Source: Planctomycetota bacterium (GTDB taxonomy: Bacteria > Planctomycetota > UBA1135 > GCA-002686595). From it: DNA of 64,000 bases. Made by a program: the position numbers and the translations under genes. Positions 34,610 through 43,851 of the stretch are shown here, one piece after another (positions within the stretch are counted from its first letter, which is position 1; each line of letters opens with the position of its first letter). Below the pieces are notes generated by a model that was given only the letters and a program-made list of their open reading frames with translations, was not told the DNA's origin and made no database searches. The stretch lies in assembly GCA_016779205.1 (NCBI GenBank), contig JADHOC010000019.1, forward strand, positions 43,195-107,194, in the 5' to 3' direction.

Positions 34610-35617
34610 TCAGAAGTCCATGGGCGCGGCGCCGCTGAGCGTCGCGCGGGACTCGGCCATCTCGCCGAGCCTGTCCATGGCGAGGGCGATGCCCTCCAGG
34701 GTCTCCCGGTCTCCGGTCAGCCCCGCCTCCAGGGCGGTGCGCCAGAGCCCGACCAGGTGGTCCGCGGCGTCGGTGCGCGTGGCCAGGTGCTTCCATCGCA
34801 GGAGCAGCCGGTTGCGCGCCGTCACCGCCCGCGCGACGGGCGCGTCGAGGAGGTCACCGAGGCCGTCCCCGAGGTCCAGGTGAAGGGCGACCGCGTCCAG
34901 CACCGCCACCAGCCGCCTCCCGCGACGGCGGGCGCACAGGGAGAGGTCCACGTCCTCGAGGGAGGCCGGACCGAAGAGCCGGTCGAAGCCGCCGAGGTCG
35001 AGAAACTGCCCGCGGCGGACGAGCATCGCGGCAGAGGGGATGACCTCCAGGTCCACGAGCGCGTGCCCCGCCACCGGGGCAGAGGCCGACGCCTCCTCCT
35101 CTTCCCCGCGGGCGTCGCGCACGCAGATCCAGTCGTCCTCGAGCCGGACGACGCGAGCGGGCACCCGAACGGGCGCGGCGCCGGGCTCCGGGGACCGGCG
35201 GAGCGAGGGGGCGGCGGCGAAGATCGCGGGCTCCCCCTCCAGGACCTCCAGCAGGGCCGCCATGCCGGCGCCCTCCACCAGCACATCGTCGTGCAGGACG
35301 AGGAGGTGCGCGCCGCGGGCCTCCCGGGCCCCGCGCATCACCGCTGGCCCAAACCCGAGGTTGCGCTCGGTGCCAACCGTTCGAACCGCGACGCCGCGGG
35401 GCTCGCCCCCGAGGCTCGCGAGGATCTCAGGCAAGGCAGCGGTCGCCGAGCCTTCGCCCGAGTCATCGACGACGACGATCTCCGTGGAGCCGGCCCGCCC
35501 CCGGAGCGCCTCCAGCGCGACGAGCGCCTCGCAGAGCCCGGGGAGAGAGCGCCCGAGCCGGTCATGGTTGCCCAGGGTGGGCAACACGAGGGAGAGGTCG
35601 ATGGAGGTGCCGGTCAC
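34610..35617 (-). CDS. glycosyltransferase family 2
   Basis: A 335-residue GT-A-fold transferase. It opens with [18 protein letters not shown] and has [11 protein letters not shown] (nucleotide-binding Asp pair), [17 protein letters not shown], and [13 protein letters not shown] as the DxD-type metal motif. It also has [28 protein letters not shown], which resembles the rhamnosyltransferase ED motif. The C-terminal 100 residues are helical. It probably builds a surface polysaccharide or glycolipid. The GTG start at 35615-35617 overlaps the stop of the upstream glycosyltransferase gene (GTGA), so the two enzymes are made together. It is convergent with rho. Confidence 0.9.
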   Translation of the reverse strand: MTGTSIDLSLVLPTLGNHDRLGRSLPGLCEALVALEALRGRAGSTEIVVVDDSGEGSATAALPEILASLGGEPRGVAVRTVGTERNLGFGPAVMRGAREARGAHLLVLHDDVLVEGAGMAALLEVLEGEPAIFAAAPSLRRSPEPGAAPVRVPARVVRLEDDWICVRDARGEEEEASASAPVAGHALVDLEVIPSAAMLVRRGQFLDLGGFDRLFGPASLEDVDLSLCARRRGRRLVAVLDAVALHLDLGDGLGDLLDAPVARAVTARNRLLLRWKHLATRTDAADHLVGLWRTALEAGLTGDRETLEGIALAMDRLGEMAESRATLSGAAPMDF

Positions 35618-37410
35618 GCCGTCCCCCCCTGGGCGCCGGGGCCCTCTCCGGTGGTGCCACCGGTGAGTTGCTCCTGCCTCGAGAGCTGGTCCTGCCCCGC
35701 GGGGTCGGCCTCGGTCGCCACGGCAGGTCCTGCGACCGGGTCCCCTGGCGCCGGGCGAGGGACCAGGTCCTTCCCATGCTCCAGCGCGTCGCCGACCCGC
35801 AGCAAGGGCTCCTCCTGGCAACCATCGGCCTCCCCGGCCTGGTCCCGGAGGGGCCCGCCCCGGGCGACCGCCCGGGCCATGAGCGACGCGGTGTCCTCGG
35901 ACAGCCCGAAGGCCGCGCGGAGCTGCTCGAGCCCGAGCTCGACCCGCTCGAACAGGTCCCCGAGGGAAGCCTCGCCCATCCGGGCGAGCTCCGCTCCGAA
36001 CTCCTGGACGTGGGGCGGCCCCGCGATCGGCCCCTGGGACGGCCTCGCCCCCAGCAGCTGCTCGTAGGTCTGGCGCCACTCCTGCGCCTCGGCGTCGAGC
36101 CCCTTGAGCGGGCCGCTCCCCGCCTCCGACACGGCCCGGTGCAGGGCGGCCTCGCGCAGCTCGCCCAGGCGCCCGGCGCGGTGCGCGATCGTGGCGAGGG
36201 CCTCGGCTAGCTGGCTCACGTCCCCCGGCTCCACGAGGGTCGAGGACGTCGGAGAGGCGAACTCCTCGATCCCCGGAATCGCCGAGGCCACCACGGGCAG
36301 CCCGACGGCCTGGGCCACCCTCACCGACGCCGGCGCGAACTGTCCCCAGCGAGCGGGGAAGACCAGCGCGTCGACACCGCCCAGGGCCCGGGGGACGTCC
36401 AGCGCTCCCCGCTTGCATTCGAACTCCACACCGAGCGCCTCGGCCCGGGTGGCGAGGGCCGCGTCCCGGAGGGGGTCGGTCGCCTCGAGGACGACCCGCA
36501 GGGAGGGCGCCTCCCGATCCGGCGAAGCGAGCAGCTCTCGCAGCGCGTCGAGGAGGACATCGAGTCCCTCGACGGGTCGGCTGCTGCCCAGGAAGAGGAG
36601 CCTTGTACGGGCCGCGTCTCCCGCCCGCTCCTCCATCCGGGCCGCCGCCGGTTCGACCCCGGGGATCCGCGGGGTGAAGGCGCGCCCGACCGTGGCGGAG
36701 AGCTGTCGCGCCAGCATCCGTGAGGCGGCGAAGCGGCGATCCACACCGGAGAGCAGCGCGCGCTTGTTCGCGCGCGCCTCCTGGATGCGCTCGTGAGCAT
36801 CGGCGACCTTGTGGGCGAGCTCCGGTCGCGACGCGAGGGCGGCGCCATCCGCCTCCAGGAGCTCGCGGAGCAGGAGCCGCTCGCCAGGGTCGGCGGGGAC
36901 CCCTCCGCCGCTCGGGATCGACTCGCACAGCTCGAGGGCGACCTCACCGCGGGCCTCCGCCTCGCAGTCCCCCAGCTCGAAGGGCGCGAGGTTCGGCAGC
37001 GTCAGCGTCAGCTGGTCGTGGGCCGGCCAGGGGTCGCGGGCGCAGTAGACCGTCGGGAGGCCGCGGCGACGCGCCTCCCCGAGGCTCGGCGCGCCGAAGG
37101 CTGCGATGGACTCGAAGTGGCAGACGGCGGGCCGCTCCCGATCGAGGAAGGCGCCGAAGGCCGCCGCGAGCTCCGCGGGGGACTCGGATCCATCCACCGC
37201 GACCGCCGTGACGGCGAGGGTCCCGGCCGCGTCCTTCACCGGCAAGAGGCGGCGCCGCTGCGTCAGCCGTCGCTCACCGCGCGCCTCCAGGGTGAAGACC
37301 TCCACCTCGAGTCCGGCCCGGGCGAGGGCCGAGCCCAGGCCCCGGGCGTGGGAGCTGAGATGCAGGGACGCCTCGGAGCGAAACTCATGGCAGACGAGGG
37401 CGACGCGCAT
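35614..37410 (-). CDS. glycosyltransferase family 4/GT1-type with C-terminal extension
   Basis: A 598-residue enzyme. The N-terminal half opens with MRVALVCHEFRSEASLHLSSHARGLGSALAR, the acceptor domain of GT4 enzymes. The C-terminal Rossmann domain has RLLFLGSSRPVEGLDVLLDAL, the phosphate-binding part of the donor site, and GLPVVASAIPGIEEFASPTSSTLVEPGD with the ExE-like region. From about residue 450 to the end runs an extra 150-residue Glu/Gln/Gly/Pro-rich region without a fold I recognise. The ATG at 37408-37410 gives the family N-terminus. It is coupled to the family-2 transferase downstream and probably acts in the same glycan pathway. Confidence 0.88.
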   Translation of the reverse strand: MRVALVCHEFRSEASLHLSSHARGLGSALARAGLEVEVFTLEARGERRLTQRRRLLPVKDAAGTLAVTAVAVDGSESPAELAAAFGAFLDRERPAVCHFESIAAFGAPSLGEARRRGLPTVYCARDPWPAHDQLTLTLPNLAPFELGDCEAEARGEVALELCESIPSGGGVPADPGERLLLRELLEADGAALASRPELAHKVADAHERIQEARANKRALLSGVDRRFAASRMLARQLSATVGRAFTPRIPGVEPAAARMEERAGDAARTRLLFLGSSRPVEGLDVLLDALRELLASPDREAPSLRVVLEATDPLRDAALATRAEALGVEFECKRGALDVPRALGGVDALVFPARWGQFAPASVRVAQAVGLPVVASAIPGIEEFASPTSSTLVEPGDVSQLAEALATIAHRAGRLGELREAALHRAVSEAGSGPLKGLDAEAQEWRQTYEQLLGARPSQGPIAGPPHVQEFGAELARMGEASLGDLFERVELGLEQLRAAFGLSEDTASLMARAVARGGPLRDQAGEADGCQEEPLLRVGDALEHGKDLVPRPAPGDPVAGPAVATEADPAGQDQLSRQEQLTGGTTGEGPGAQGGTA

Positions 37411-37473
37411 GCCCCGACTATAGGGCGAAACCACCGACCCGAAAGTAGCGCCCCGGGGTCTCCCCTCTCCTCC

Positions 37474-37494
37474 CCTGGGCCTCCCAAGGCCAGG
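37474..37494 (-). terminator. weak hairpin after the short-chain dehydrogenase gene
   Basis: An eight-bp stem with one bulged G (CCTGGGCCT/AGGCCAGG) and a four-base loop, 34 bases past the stop at 37528 and ahead of the glycosyltransferase gene. It may end the trxB-dehydrogenase transcript. Confidence 0.35.
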
Positions 37495-37527
37495 ACATGG
37501 GCAGCCCCATCGCCCTGGCGAGGGGGC

Positions 37528-38352
37528 TCAGGACATGAAGGCGCCGCCGTTCATGTCCATGGTCTGCCCGGTCACGCCCTGGGCGTCGGCCGTGGTGAGC
37601 CACGCCACCAGCCCCGCCACCTCCTCGGGGCGCCCCATGCGCCCCAAAGGGACGTCCTTCATGGCGATGGCCAGGGCCTCCTCCTGGCTGATCCCCATGG
37701 CGGCCGCCATGCCGTCCAGGCCCTCCCGGGCCATGGCCGTATCCACCCAGCCGGGGGCCACGGCGTTGACCTGGATATGGAGCGGCGCCAGCTCCGCGGC
37801 GAAGGCCCGGACCAGGCCGCTCACCCCCGCCTTCGAGGCGCAGTAGCCCGTGTAGCCGGCGACTCCGATCCGGGCGAGGATCGAGGAGACCGCCACGAGG
37901 TGTCGGCGCGGGCCGCCCAGGGCGGCGTCCGGGGCCTCGGGCGCGAGGTGCTCGAGGGCCGCGCGGAAGAAGCGATAGGTGCCGCCCAGGTTGGTGCTCA
38001 CCAGCTCGTCGAAGCGGTCCTCGGCGCCCTCCTCCTGGTAGCAGGGACCGTTGGGGCCGCCGACACCCGCGTTCGCGATCGCCACCTCGACCGGGCCGAA
38101 GGCGGCGGCCGCGCTGGCCACGGCGGCTCGCACGGAGCCCGGGTCCCTGAGGTCACACCCGTGGGCGCGGAGGGAGCCCGCGGAACCTGCCAGAGCCATC
38201 GTCTCCTCCAGCGCACTCACCCGGCGCCCGAGGAGCGACACGCGGGCCCCATCCGAGGCGAACCGCAGGGCGATCGCCCGACCGATCCCTGACCCGGCGC
38301 CGGTGACGACGACGTGCCGACCTGGATCGGGAGCTGCTGCGTCGGCGCTCAA
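37528..38352 (-). CDS. short-chain dehydrogenase/reductase
   Basis: A 274-residue SDR. It has the NAD(P) motif VVTGAGSGIGRAIAL (TGxxxGxG), CDLRDPGS, IANAGVGGPNGP (NAG motif), the catalytic Ser in VSSILARIG and YCASKAGVSGLV (Tyr-x-x-x-Lys). The C-terminus VTGQTMDMNGGAFMS is typical of FabG-like oxidoreductases. The substrate is not apparent. I chose the TTG at 38350-38352, just four bases after the trxB stop, because the open frame above it overlaps trxB and has no family character. The two genes are probably one transcript; whether they act together is unknown. Confidence 0.9.
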   Translation of the reverse strand: MSADAAAPDPGRHVVVTGAGSGIGRAIALRFASDGARVSLLGRRVSALEETMALAGSAGSLRAHGCDLRDPGSVRAAVASAAAAFGPVEVAIANAGVGGPNGPCYQEEGAEDRFDELVSTNLGGTYRFFRAALEHLAPEAPDAALGGPRRHLVAVSSILARIGVAGYTGYCASKAGVSGLVRAFAAELAPLHIQVNAVAPGWVDTAMAREGLDGMAAAMGISQEEALAIAMKDVPLGRMGRPEEVAGLVAWLTTADAQGVTGQTMDMNGGAFMS

Positions 38353-38356
38353 AGGA

Positions 38357-39313
38357 TCAGGAAGCGGAGGCCTCGGCCGGCGCGTGGGCCTGGTCCTCGA
38401 GCCAACGCTCCGCGTCGATCGCGGCCATGCAGCCCGACCCAGCGGCCGTGATGGCCTGACGGTAGGTGTGGTCCATGAGGTCCCCGCACGCGAAGACACC
38501 CTCCACCGAGGTGTGGGTCCCGTCGTGCACGAGCACGTACCCGTTCTCGTCGGTGTCGAGCTGGTCCTTGAAGTACTGGGAGTTCGGCACGTGACCGATG
38601 GCGACGAACACGCCCTCGGTGGCGAACTCCTTTTTCTCACCGGTCCGGGTGTCCTCCAGGATGACGGCGCGCACCTTGCCGTCGTCCCCCGCGATGATGT
38701 CGTTCACCGCCTGGTTGAGCTCCCACTCGATCTTGGGGTTGGCCCGGGCGCGGTCGAGCATGATCTGCGACGAGCGGAACTCCTCGCGGCGGTGGACCAC
38801 GGTGACCTTCGAGGCGAAGCGGGTGAGGTAGTTCGCCTCCTCCATGGCGGAGTCCCCGCCCCCCACGACGATGATCTCCTTGTCGGGGAAGAAGGCGCCG
38901 TCACAGGTGGCGCACGCCGACACCCCCATGCCCATCAGCTTGGACTCGTTCTCCAGCCCGAGCAGGCGCGCCGACGCGCCCGTCGAGAGGATGATCGCGT
39001 TCGCCTTGAACTCGCCGAAGTCGCTCTTGATCGTGAAGGGGCGCTGGGAGAAGTCGAACTCGACGATCTCCTCGAACTTGATCTCGGTCCCGAAGCGCTC
39101 GGCCTGGGCCTTGAACTGCTCCATCATCTCCGGGCCCATGACCCCGTCGGGGTAGCCCGGGAAATTCTCGACGTCGGTGGTGATCGTCAGCTGGCCGCCC
39201 GGCTGCATCCCCTGAAAGAGGACCGGCTTGAGGTTGGCGCGGGCGGCGTAGATGGCGGCGGTGTAGCCGGCAGGACCGGACCCGATGATGATGACGTCGT
39301 GAACTTCGCTCAT
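38357..39313 (-). CDS. trxB: thioredoxin reductase
   Basis: A 318-residue FAD/NADPH enzyme that reduces thioredoxin. It has the FAD loop [20 protein letters not shown], the redox site SACATCDG (CATC), the NADPH loop [14 protein letters not shown] followed by [12 protein letters not shown], and the FAD C-terminal motif [24 protein letters not shown]. The length is normal. The C-terminal 12 residues are an Ala/Glu-rich tail. It probably feeds the thiol peroxidase and thioredoxin-like proteins of the cell, although a thioredoxin gene is not adjacent. It is divergent from the inositol-monophosphatase-like gene across 177 bases. Confidence 0.97.
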   Translation of the reverse strand: MSEVHDVIIIGSGPAGYTAAIYAARANLKPVLFQGMQPGGQLTITTDVENFPGYPDGVMGPEMMEQFKAQAERFGTEIKFEEIVEFDFSQRPFTIKSDFGEFKANAIILSTGASARLLGLENESKLMGMGVSACATCDGAFFPDKEIIVVGGGDSAMEEANYLTRFASKVTVVHRREEFRSSQIMLDRARANPKIEWELNQAVNDIIAGDDGKVRAVILEDTRTGEKKEFATEGVFVAIGHVPNSQYFKDQLDTDENGYVLVHDGTHTSVEGVFACGDLMDHTYRQAITAAGSGCMAAIDAERWLEDQAHAPAEASAS

Positions 39314-39490
39314 GGCTTGCGGCCGGATGGATCGCCGGCGGAGAGGGAGGCTCTCGCGTCACCGACAGGGGCGGTGAGCGAGGACTCCGGGTCGCAGGAA
39401 GTGTAGGCCCGTCCGCCCGACGCACAAGGACCGCCCTGCTCCAGGGGCTCGATGCTGGGAGTTCCTTGATGGCCGTCATAGGCTCGGGGA

Positions 39491-40531
39491 ATGACGGGAA
39501 CCCAATCATCCGCCGCGAGCGACTGGGCTGGCGCGATCTCCGAGCTCTGCGCGGAGATCCGCAGGCCCGTGCGCTCCGGGCTGGCGGAGGTCGCCGCGGG
39601 CCGCGCCTCCCTCGACTCGGTCGCCGAGGCCGTGAGCGTCGGTGCGGGCGACGTGACCTTCGCCATCGACGTGGTCGCCGAGCAGCAGGTCACCCGCTGG
39701 CTCGAGCGGGAGGGATCCCGCAGGCCCCTCTCGCTCATGACCGAGGACGCGGGCTGGCGGCACGTCGGGCCCGGTCCGGACGGCGGGCACATGGAGCTCG
39801 CAGGGTTTGACCACGGCGGCCCGCGGATCGCCCTCGACCCCATCGACGGCACGCGGAACATCATGCACGACCTCCGATCCGCGTGGATCGTGGTCTCCGC
39901 GGCCGGGCCCGGCGAGGGGGCGCCGCGCTTCGACGACGTGGAGTTCGGCGTGGTGTCCGAGATCCCCGACACCCTCGCCACCGTGGCGCGGGAGCTGAGC
40001 GCCCGTCGGGGCGGCGGCGCCTCCATGCGGGTGCTCGAGCTCGGGAGCGGCGCGGACCTGGGCCAGCGCCCGGTCGCCGCGGACGCGGTCCGGCGCCTCG
40101 ACGGAGGCTACTTCCCCTGCTTCGGATTCCACCCGGCGCTACGGCCACACGCCCAGCGCCTGGGCGCTCACATCGCGCGCCGGCTCGCGACGGAGTTCGG
40201 CGTGGACGAGTCGCGCATGTTCGACGACCAGTACATCTCGAGCGGTGGACAGCTCGCCCTCCTCGCGCTCGGCCGCTATCGCTCCATCGTCGACGCCAGG
40301 GGCGAGATCGGAACACGGGTCGGCGACTCCAGGCAGACCTGCAAGCCCTACGACATGGCGGGCGCGGCGCTCGTGGCCCAGGAGGCCGGGTGCGTCGTGG
40401 TTCGCCCCGACGGGGCGCCGCTCGACTTCGAGCTCGACACCCACACGACCGTCGACTTCGCCGGCTTCCACAATCAGGAGACGGCCGACGCGATCCTCCC
40501 GGCCCTCCGCGAGGGCCTGGACGCCCTCTAG
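39491..40531 (+). CDS. inositol-monophosphatase-family phosphatase
   Basis: A 346-residue member of the IMPase/FBPase/CysQ superfamily. Metal-site motifs: TEDAG (Glu near residue 85), DPIDGTRN (116-123) and the late Asp in KPYDMAGAALVAQEAG. The region between them is longer than in classic inositol monophosphatase (about 265 residues), with inserts around SARRGGGASMRV and RPHAQRLGAHIARRL. The substrate could be a sugar phosphate, inositol phosphate or PAP; this cannot be decided by eye. The ATG at 39491 is the only in-frame ATG near the family start. It is convergent with the M28-like gene, four bases apart. Confidence 0.88.
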   Translation: MTGTQSSAASDWAGAISELCAEIRRPVRSGLAEVAAGRASLDSVAEAVSVGAGDVTFAIDVVAEQQVTRWLEREGSRRPLSLMTEDAGWRHVGPGPDGGHMELAGFDHGGPRIALDPIDGTRNIMHDLRSAWIVVSAAGPGEGAPRFDDVEFGVVSEIPDTLATVARELSARRGGGASMRVLELGSGADLGQRPVAADAVRRLDGGYFPCFGFHPALRPHAQRLGAHIARRLATEFGVDESRMFDDQYISSGGQLALLALGRYRSIVDARGEIGTRVGDSRQTCKPYDMAGAALVAQEAGCVVVRPDGAPLDFELDTHTTVDFAGFHNQETADAILPALREGLDAL

Positions 40532-40535
40532 CCGA

Positions 40536-41723
40536 TCAGCGGTCCGCCTGTTCGGCCACGACCGCCGCGAGCGCCCGGACGCGACGGGCCATCTCCCCGT
40601 AGTTCAGGAAGTACGGTCCGTCCTCCGAGGTGCGGACCTCCGGGGCCCGCTGGGCGCCGGTGTCCGAGATGACGAGCGCCGGGATCGACGCGCCCCGGAA
40701 GGGCGCCTCATCCGCCGGAGGTACGCCGGGTACCCAGGACGGCAGCGCGAAGCCGCGGGCGGGGAGGTCGGTGCTCCGGCCCCAGCTGGCGAGCAGGTCC
40801 GCGGTGGCCTGGCGCTCTCCGACCCCGCCGAAGACCCCGACCCAGTCGGCCACGTCGGGGACGGCGAGGCTCCACGGGAAGGACGCGCGGTGGGAACCGG
40901 CCACGTCCGACCAGCTCCCGAAGCTGGAGATCAACAGCGCGAGCTCGAGGTCGCCCCCGTTGGGGAGGTACTCCGCCCGGCCCTCCTCGCTGGTGAAGGA
41001 CTCGAGCCACGCGGCCGCTCCCGCCGCCGGGCCGCCCCGGTGGGGCCGCTCCCCGTTGTCGAACAGGCCGAAGAGGATCGTCCGCTCGAAGCCCCTCCCC
41101 CGGAGCTCCCGCGCGACCCCCCCGAGGGCAGCCACGGCGCTGGCGGTGGCGTTGGCGCACGGGCTCTTCCCGAGGGAGTCGAAGTGCGTCCCCACGAGGA
41201 TCGCGCCGGGGCCTCTCCCCCGCAGGACGCCGATGAAGTTGCGGCCCGAGACCGACCCGACGGTGTAGTCCTGCTCGACGAGGCGGAGCCCTGCCTCCGC
41301 GATCGTCGCGCGCAGGTGATCCTCGAGCGCGTCCTGACGGGGCGAGTAGCGCGAGGTCCGACGACCGACCTCGTTGCACTGGAACATCACGCTGTCCCGC
41401 AGGGCGTCCGTGAGCGGGTCACGGCTCGGCGCGTCCGTTGCGACCGCCGCCCCCGAGCGCCCCACCGGCTCCAACCCCACGGTGTGGACGACCCCCACGC
41501 CCACCAGCGCGAGACTGGACGCGGCAAGGATGAGAGGCGCGAAGCGGCGTCGCGTCGGGCCGTTGACCGAGCCGCGTCGCCGCCGCCCGCGAGAGGAGCG
41601 GTCCGACCGGCCAGGATCAACCTGCGCCGCGGAGGCCGCGAGCCGGCTCGCCGAGCTCGAGAACGGTTGCCGCTCGGGCCCCCCGAACTCCGGCGCGGAT
41701 TGATCTCGGTCTGTTCCCCACAT
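40536..41723 (-). CDS. membrane-anchored M28 peptidase-like protein, zinc site degenerate
   Basis: A protein of about 395 residues with a charged cytoplasmic N-terminus, one membrane segment (APLILAASSLALVGVGVV) and an M28 fold. It has YSPRQDALEDHLRATIAEAG, then GAILVGTHFDSLGKSPCANATASAVAALGGVA, where the first His/Asp of the metal site remain but the bridging Asp of the usual GAnDNASG is replaced (CANATAS). The next metal motif reads FGLFDNGERPHRGG, with one Glu instead of the usual Glu-Glu. Two ligands therefore seem lost, and activity is doubtful. GTG at 41774 is an alternative start. Its function is unknown. Confidence 0.7.
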   Translation of the reverse strand: MWGTDRDQSAPEFGGPERQPFSSSASRLAASAAQVDPGRSDRSSRGRRRRGSVNGPTRRRFAPLILAASSLALVGVGVVHTVGLEPVGRSGAAVATDAPSRDPLTDALRDSVMFQCNEVGRRTSRYSPRQDALEDHLRATIAEAGLRLVEQDYTVGSVSGRNFIGVLRGRGPGAILVGTHFDSLGKSPCANATASAVAALGGVARELRGRGFERTILFGLFDNGERPHRGGPAAGAAAWLESFTSEEGRAEYLPNGGDLELALLISSFGSWSDVAGSHRASFPWSLAVPDVADWVGVFGGVGERQATADLLASWGRSTDLPARGFALPSWVPGVPPADEAPFRGASIPALVISDTGAQRAPEVRTSEDGPYFLNYGEMARRVRALAAVVAEQADR

Positions 41724-41888
41724 GGTCGACGCTGGGCCCTGGGCCCGCGAAGGGTGAGGTCGACCGTTCACCACGGATCGTGGAGCCCGATCGCACGAAG
41801 ATGCACGAGTGCCTCCCTTTGGGCCGGGGGGCCCAATCAGAGGCCCCTGCGGGGGCGCCCCCGTCGTCGGGTGCGGACCGTGTCAGCG

Positions 41889-41925
41889 CCTCGGTCCCCG
41901 GGGCGCGACGCCGCCGGGGCCGAGG
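41889..41925 (-). terminator. hairpin after the small lipoprotein gene
   Basis: A 12-bp stem with one bulged T (CCTCGGTCCCCGG/CCGGGGCCGAGG) and a 12-base loop, 10 bases past the stop of the minus-strand lipoprotein gene at 41936. Confidence 0.6.
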
Positions 41926-41935
41926 CTCCTGGCCC

Positions 41936-42445
41936 TCAGAGCACGAAGCTCGAGGAGGTCGGCGCCGCAGGCACGCGGGTCCCGAGCTGCTCGAAGAAGC
42001 TCTCGTAGAACGACCCGGGGACCGCGTCGAAGCTGGCCTCGATCGGCCCCGCGGAGTTGCCCTGCATGTTCTCGGCCTCGAGCTCCACGAGGGTGCGCGG
42101 TGCGCGCTTGTGCATGTCCACCTGGCGGACCTGCACCCCTACCCGGAGCCAGTTACGACGGAGGAGCTCCCCCTCGGATGCCCCCTCCTGCGTGCTGGCG
42201 GCCATGCCACGGTGGGCGATGATGTACGTTCGATCCTCGGCGTCTGGATAGACCTCGAAGCCCTGGTCTCGGAGAGAGGCGATCACGGCCGGCCGGACAT
42301 CTTCAGAAGTCCCGACAAAGGTGCGCGCCTTGAAGCCCCGATAGGCCTCGTAGGACGTCCCGAACGGCGGCGGCGCGGTGGCGCACGACGCGAAGTACGG
42401 GAGGCCGAGGACCACCAATGAAAAGAGAGTCAGGTTGCGATTCAT
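41936..42445 (-). CDS. small lipoprotein of unknown function
   Basis: A 169-residue protein with the signal MNRNLTLFSLVVLGLPYFASC, a lipobox with the modified Cys near residue 21. The mature domain has alternating strands and helices (VRPAVIASLRDQGFEVYPDAEDRTYIIAHR) that resemble small envelope lipoproteins of the DUF4136/DUF799 outline, but I cannot name the family. The good GGAGGAA site seven bases before the ATG fixes the start. It is divergent from glpD (43 bases between starts). It probably faces the periplasm at the inner or outer membrane. Confidence 0.82.
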   Translation of the reverse strand: MNRNLTLFSLVVLGLPYFASCATAPPPFGTSYEAYRGFKARTFVGTSEDVRPAVIASLRDQGFEVYPDAEDRTYIIAHRGMAASTQEGASEGELLRRNWLRVGVQVRQVDMHKRAPRTLVELEAENMQGNSAGPIEASFDAVPGSFYESFFEQLGTRVPAAPTSSSFVL

Positions 42446-42488
42446 GTGCGGTTCCTCCGCAGGGCATCCTTGCGATCGCTGACCCCGA

Positions 42489-43787
42489 ATGGAAGTGTCG
42501 GGTCGAATGAACGGTCGAGACTCGCAGATCGCGGAGGAGATTCCCGGGGCTGAGGCCGCGCCGGCGAGTCCCCGGAGCCCGGAGCGCGCCGCCAGCAGGG
42601 AGCTGGATGTCGTGGTCGTCGGGGGCGGGATCCAGGGGGCGGGCGCCGCCCAGGCCGTCGCCGCGGCGGGGCACAGCGTCGCGCTCCTGGAGCGCCGAGA
42701 GGCCGCGATCGGAACCTCCAGCCGCTCGAGCAAGCTCATCCACGGGGGCCTCCGCTACCTGGAGAGCCACCAGTTCCGCCTCGTCCGCGAGTCCCTCGCC
42801 GAGCGCCAGACCCTCCTGAGGATCGCGCCCCACCTCGTCCGGCTGGTGCCCTTCCATATCCCCGTCTATCGGGGCATGGGCCGCGGCCCCTGGACGATCC
42901 GAGCAGGGCTCAGCCTCTACGCCGCCCTCGGGAACCTGCGCCGAAGCGCCAGATTCGAGGCCCTCCCCCGCTCCCAGTGGGACGACCTGGACGGCCTCGC
43001 CACCGACGGCCTGCAGGCGGTCTTCCGATACCAGGACGGCCAGACGGACGACGCCGCCCTCTGCCGTGCCGTGCTGGCCTCCGCGATCGAGCTGGGCGCC
43101 TACGCCGAGATGGGCGCCGAGGTCGTCCGGATCGAGCGGCCTCCGGGCTCCCCGCGCTGGAGGGTGCACTACCGCCGCGGCGCGGACGAGGAGTCGGTCC
43201 TCGCGCGGGTGGTGATCAACGCCGCGGGCCCCTGGGTGAACAAGGTGGCGGCCCTGGCCGCTCCCGCCCCCCCCGTCCGGGAGGTCGACCTCGTCGGCGG
43301 GACCCACATCGAGCTGTCGGGGGAGCTCCGGCGGGGCATCTACTACACGGAGGCGCCCTCCGACCGCCGGGCCGTCTTCTCCATCCCGTGGCGCGGCCGC
43401 GTCATGGTGGGGACCACGGAGACGCCCTACGCCGGGGACCCCGCGGCGGTCGCCCCGACCCAGGGGGAGATCGACTACCTCCTCGGGGTTCACCGCCGCT
43501 ACTTCCCTGACAGCCTCGGGGAGGTCAGCGACGCGTGGGCCGGGCTGAGGGTCCTCCCCCGCGCCAGCGGGTCCGCGTTCAGCCGCCCGCGTGACGTGAC
43601 CCTCGTCACCGAGTCCGCGGGCCAACCCAGCTGGGTCAGCGTCTATGGCGGCAAGCTCACCGGCTACCGCCACACGGCGCAGCAGATCCTGGAGCAGGTC
43701 GCACCGACGCTGGGCACGGCGAAGCGCAGGGCCGACACGCGGACCCTGCGCCTTCCAGAGCTCGAACGCCCGACGGTCTGGGACTGA
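42489..43787 (+). CDS. glpD: FAD-dependent glycerol-3-phosphate dehydrogenase lacking the C-terminal domain
   Basis: A 432-residue enzyme that oxidises glycerol-3-phosphate to DHAP and passes electrons to quinone. Visible motifs: the FAD loop DVVVVGGGIQGAGAA, then GTSSRSSKLIHGGLRYLE, the DQTDDAALCRAV-type segment (GQTDDAALC), VINAAGPWVNKVA and the C-terminal YGGKLTGYR, all typical of GlpD. The usual alpha-helical DAO_C domain of about 100 residues after the GGKLT motif is missing; the protein stops 44 residues later. The first 38 residues are an acidic/Ala-rich extension. ATG at 42507 is an alternative start. The enzyme would sit on the inner membrane. Confidence 0.9.
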   Translation: MEVSGRMNGRDSQIAEEIPGAEAAPASPRSPERAASRELDVVVVGGGIQGAGAAQAVAAAGHSVALLERREAAIGTSSRSSKLIHGGLRYLESHQFRLVRESLAERQTLLRIAPHLVRLVPFHIPVYRGMGRGPWTIRAGLSLYAALGNLRRSARFEALPRSQWDDLDGLATDGLQAVFRYQDGQTDDAALCRAVLASAIELGAYAEMGAEVVRIERPPGSPRWRVHYRRGADEESVLARVVINAAGPWVNKVAALAAPAPPVREVDLVGGTHIELSGELRRGIYYTEAPSDRRAVFSIPWRGRVMVGTTETPYAGDPAAVAPTQGEIDYLLGVHRRYFPDSLGEVSDAWAGLRVLPRASGSAFSRPRDVTLVTESAGQPSWVSVYGGKLTGYRHTAQQILEQVAPTLGTAKRRADTRTLRLPELERPTVWD

Positions 43788-43851
43788 CCCCAGCGCCGCC
43801 CGTCAACGCGTCGAGTCGCACCCGCGGCCAGGGCCCCGGGCGCGGGGCTGA

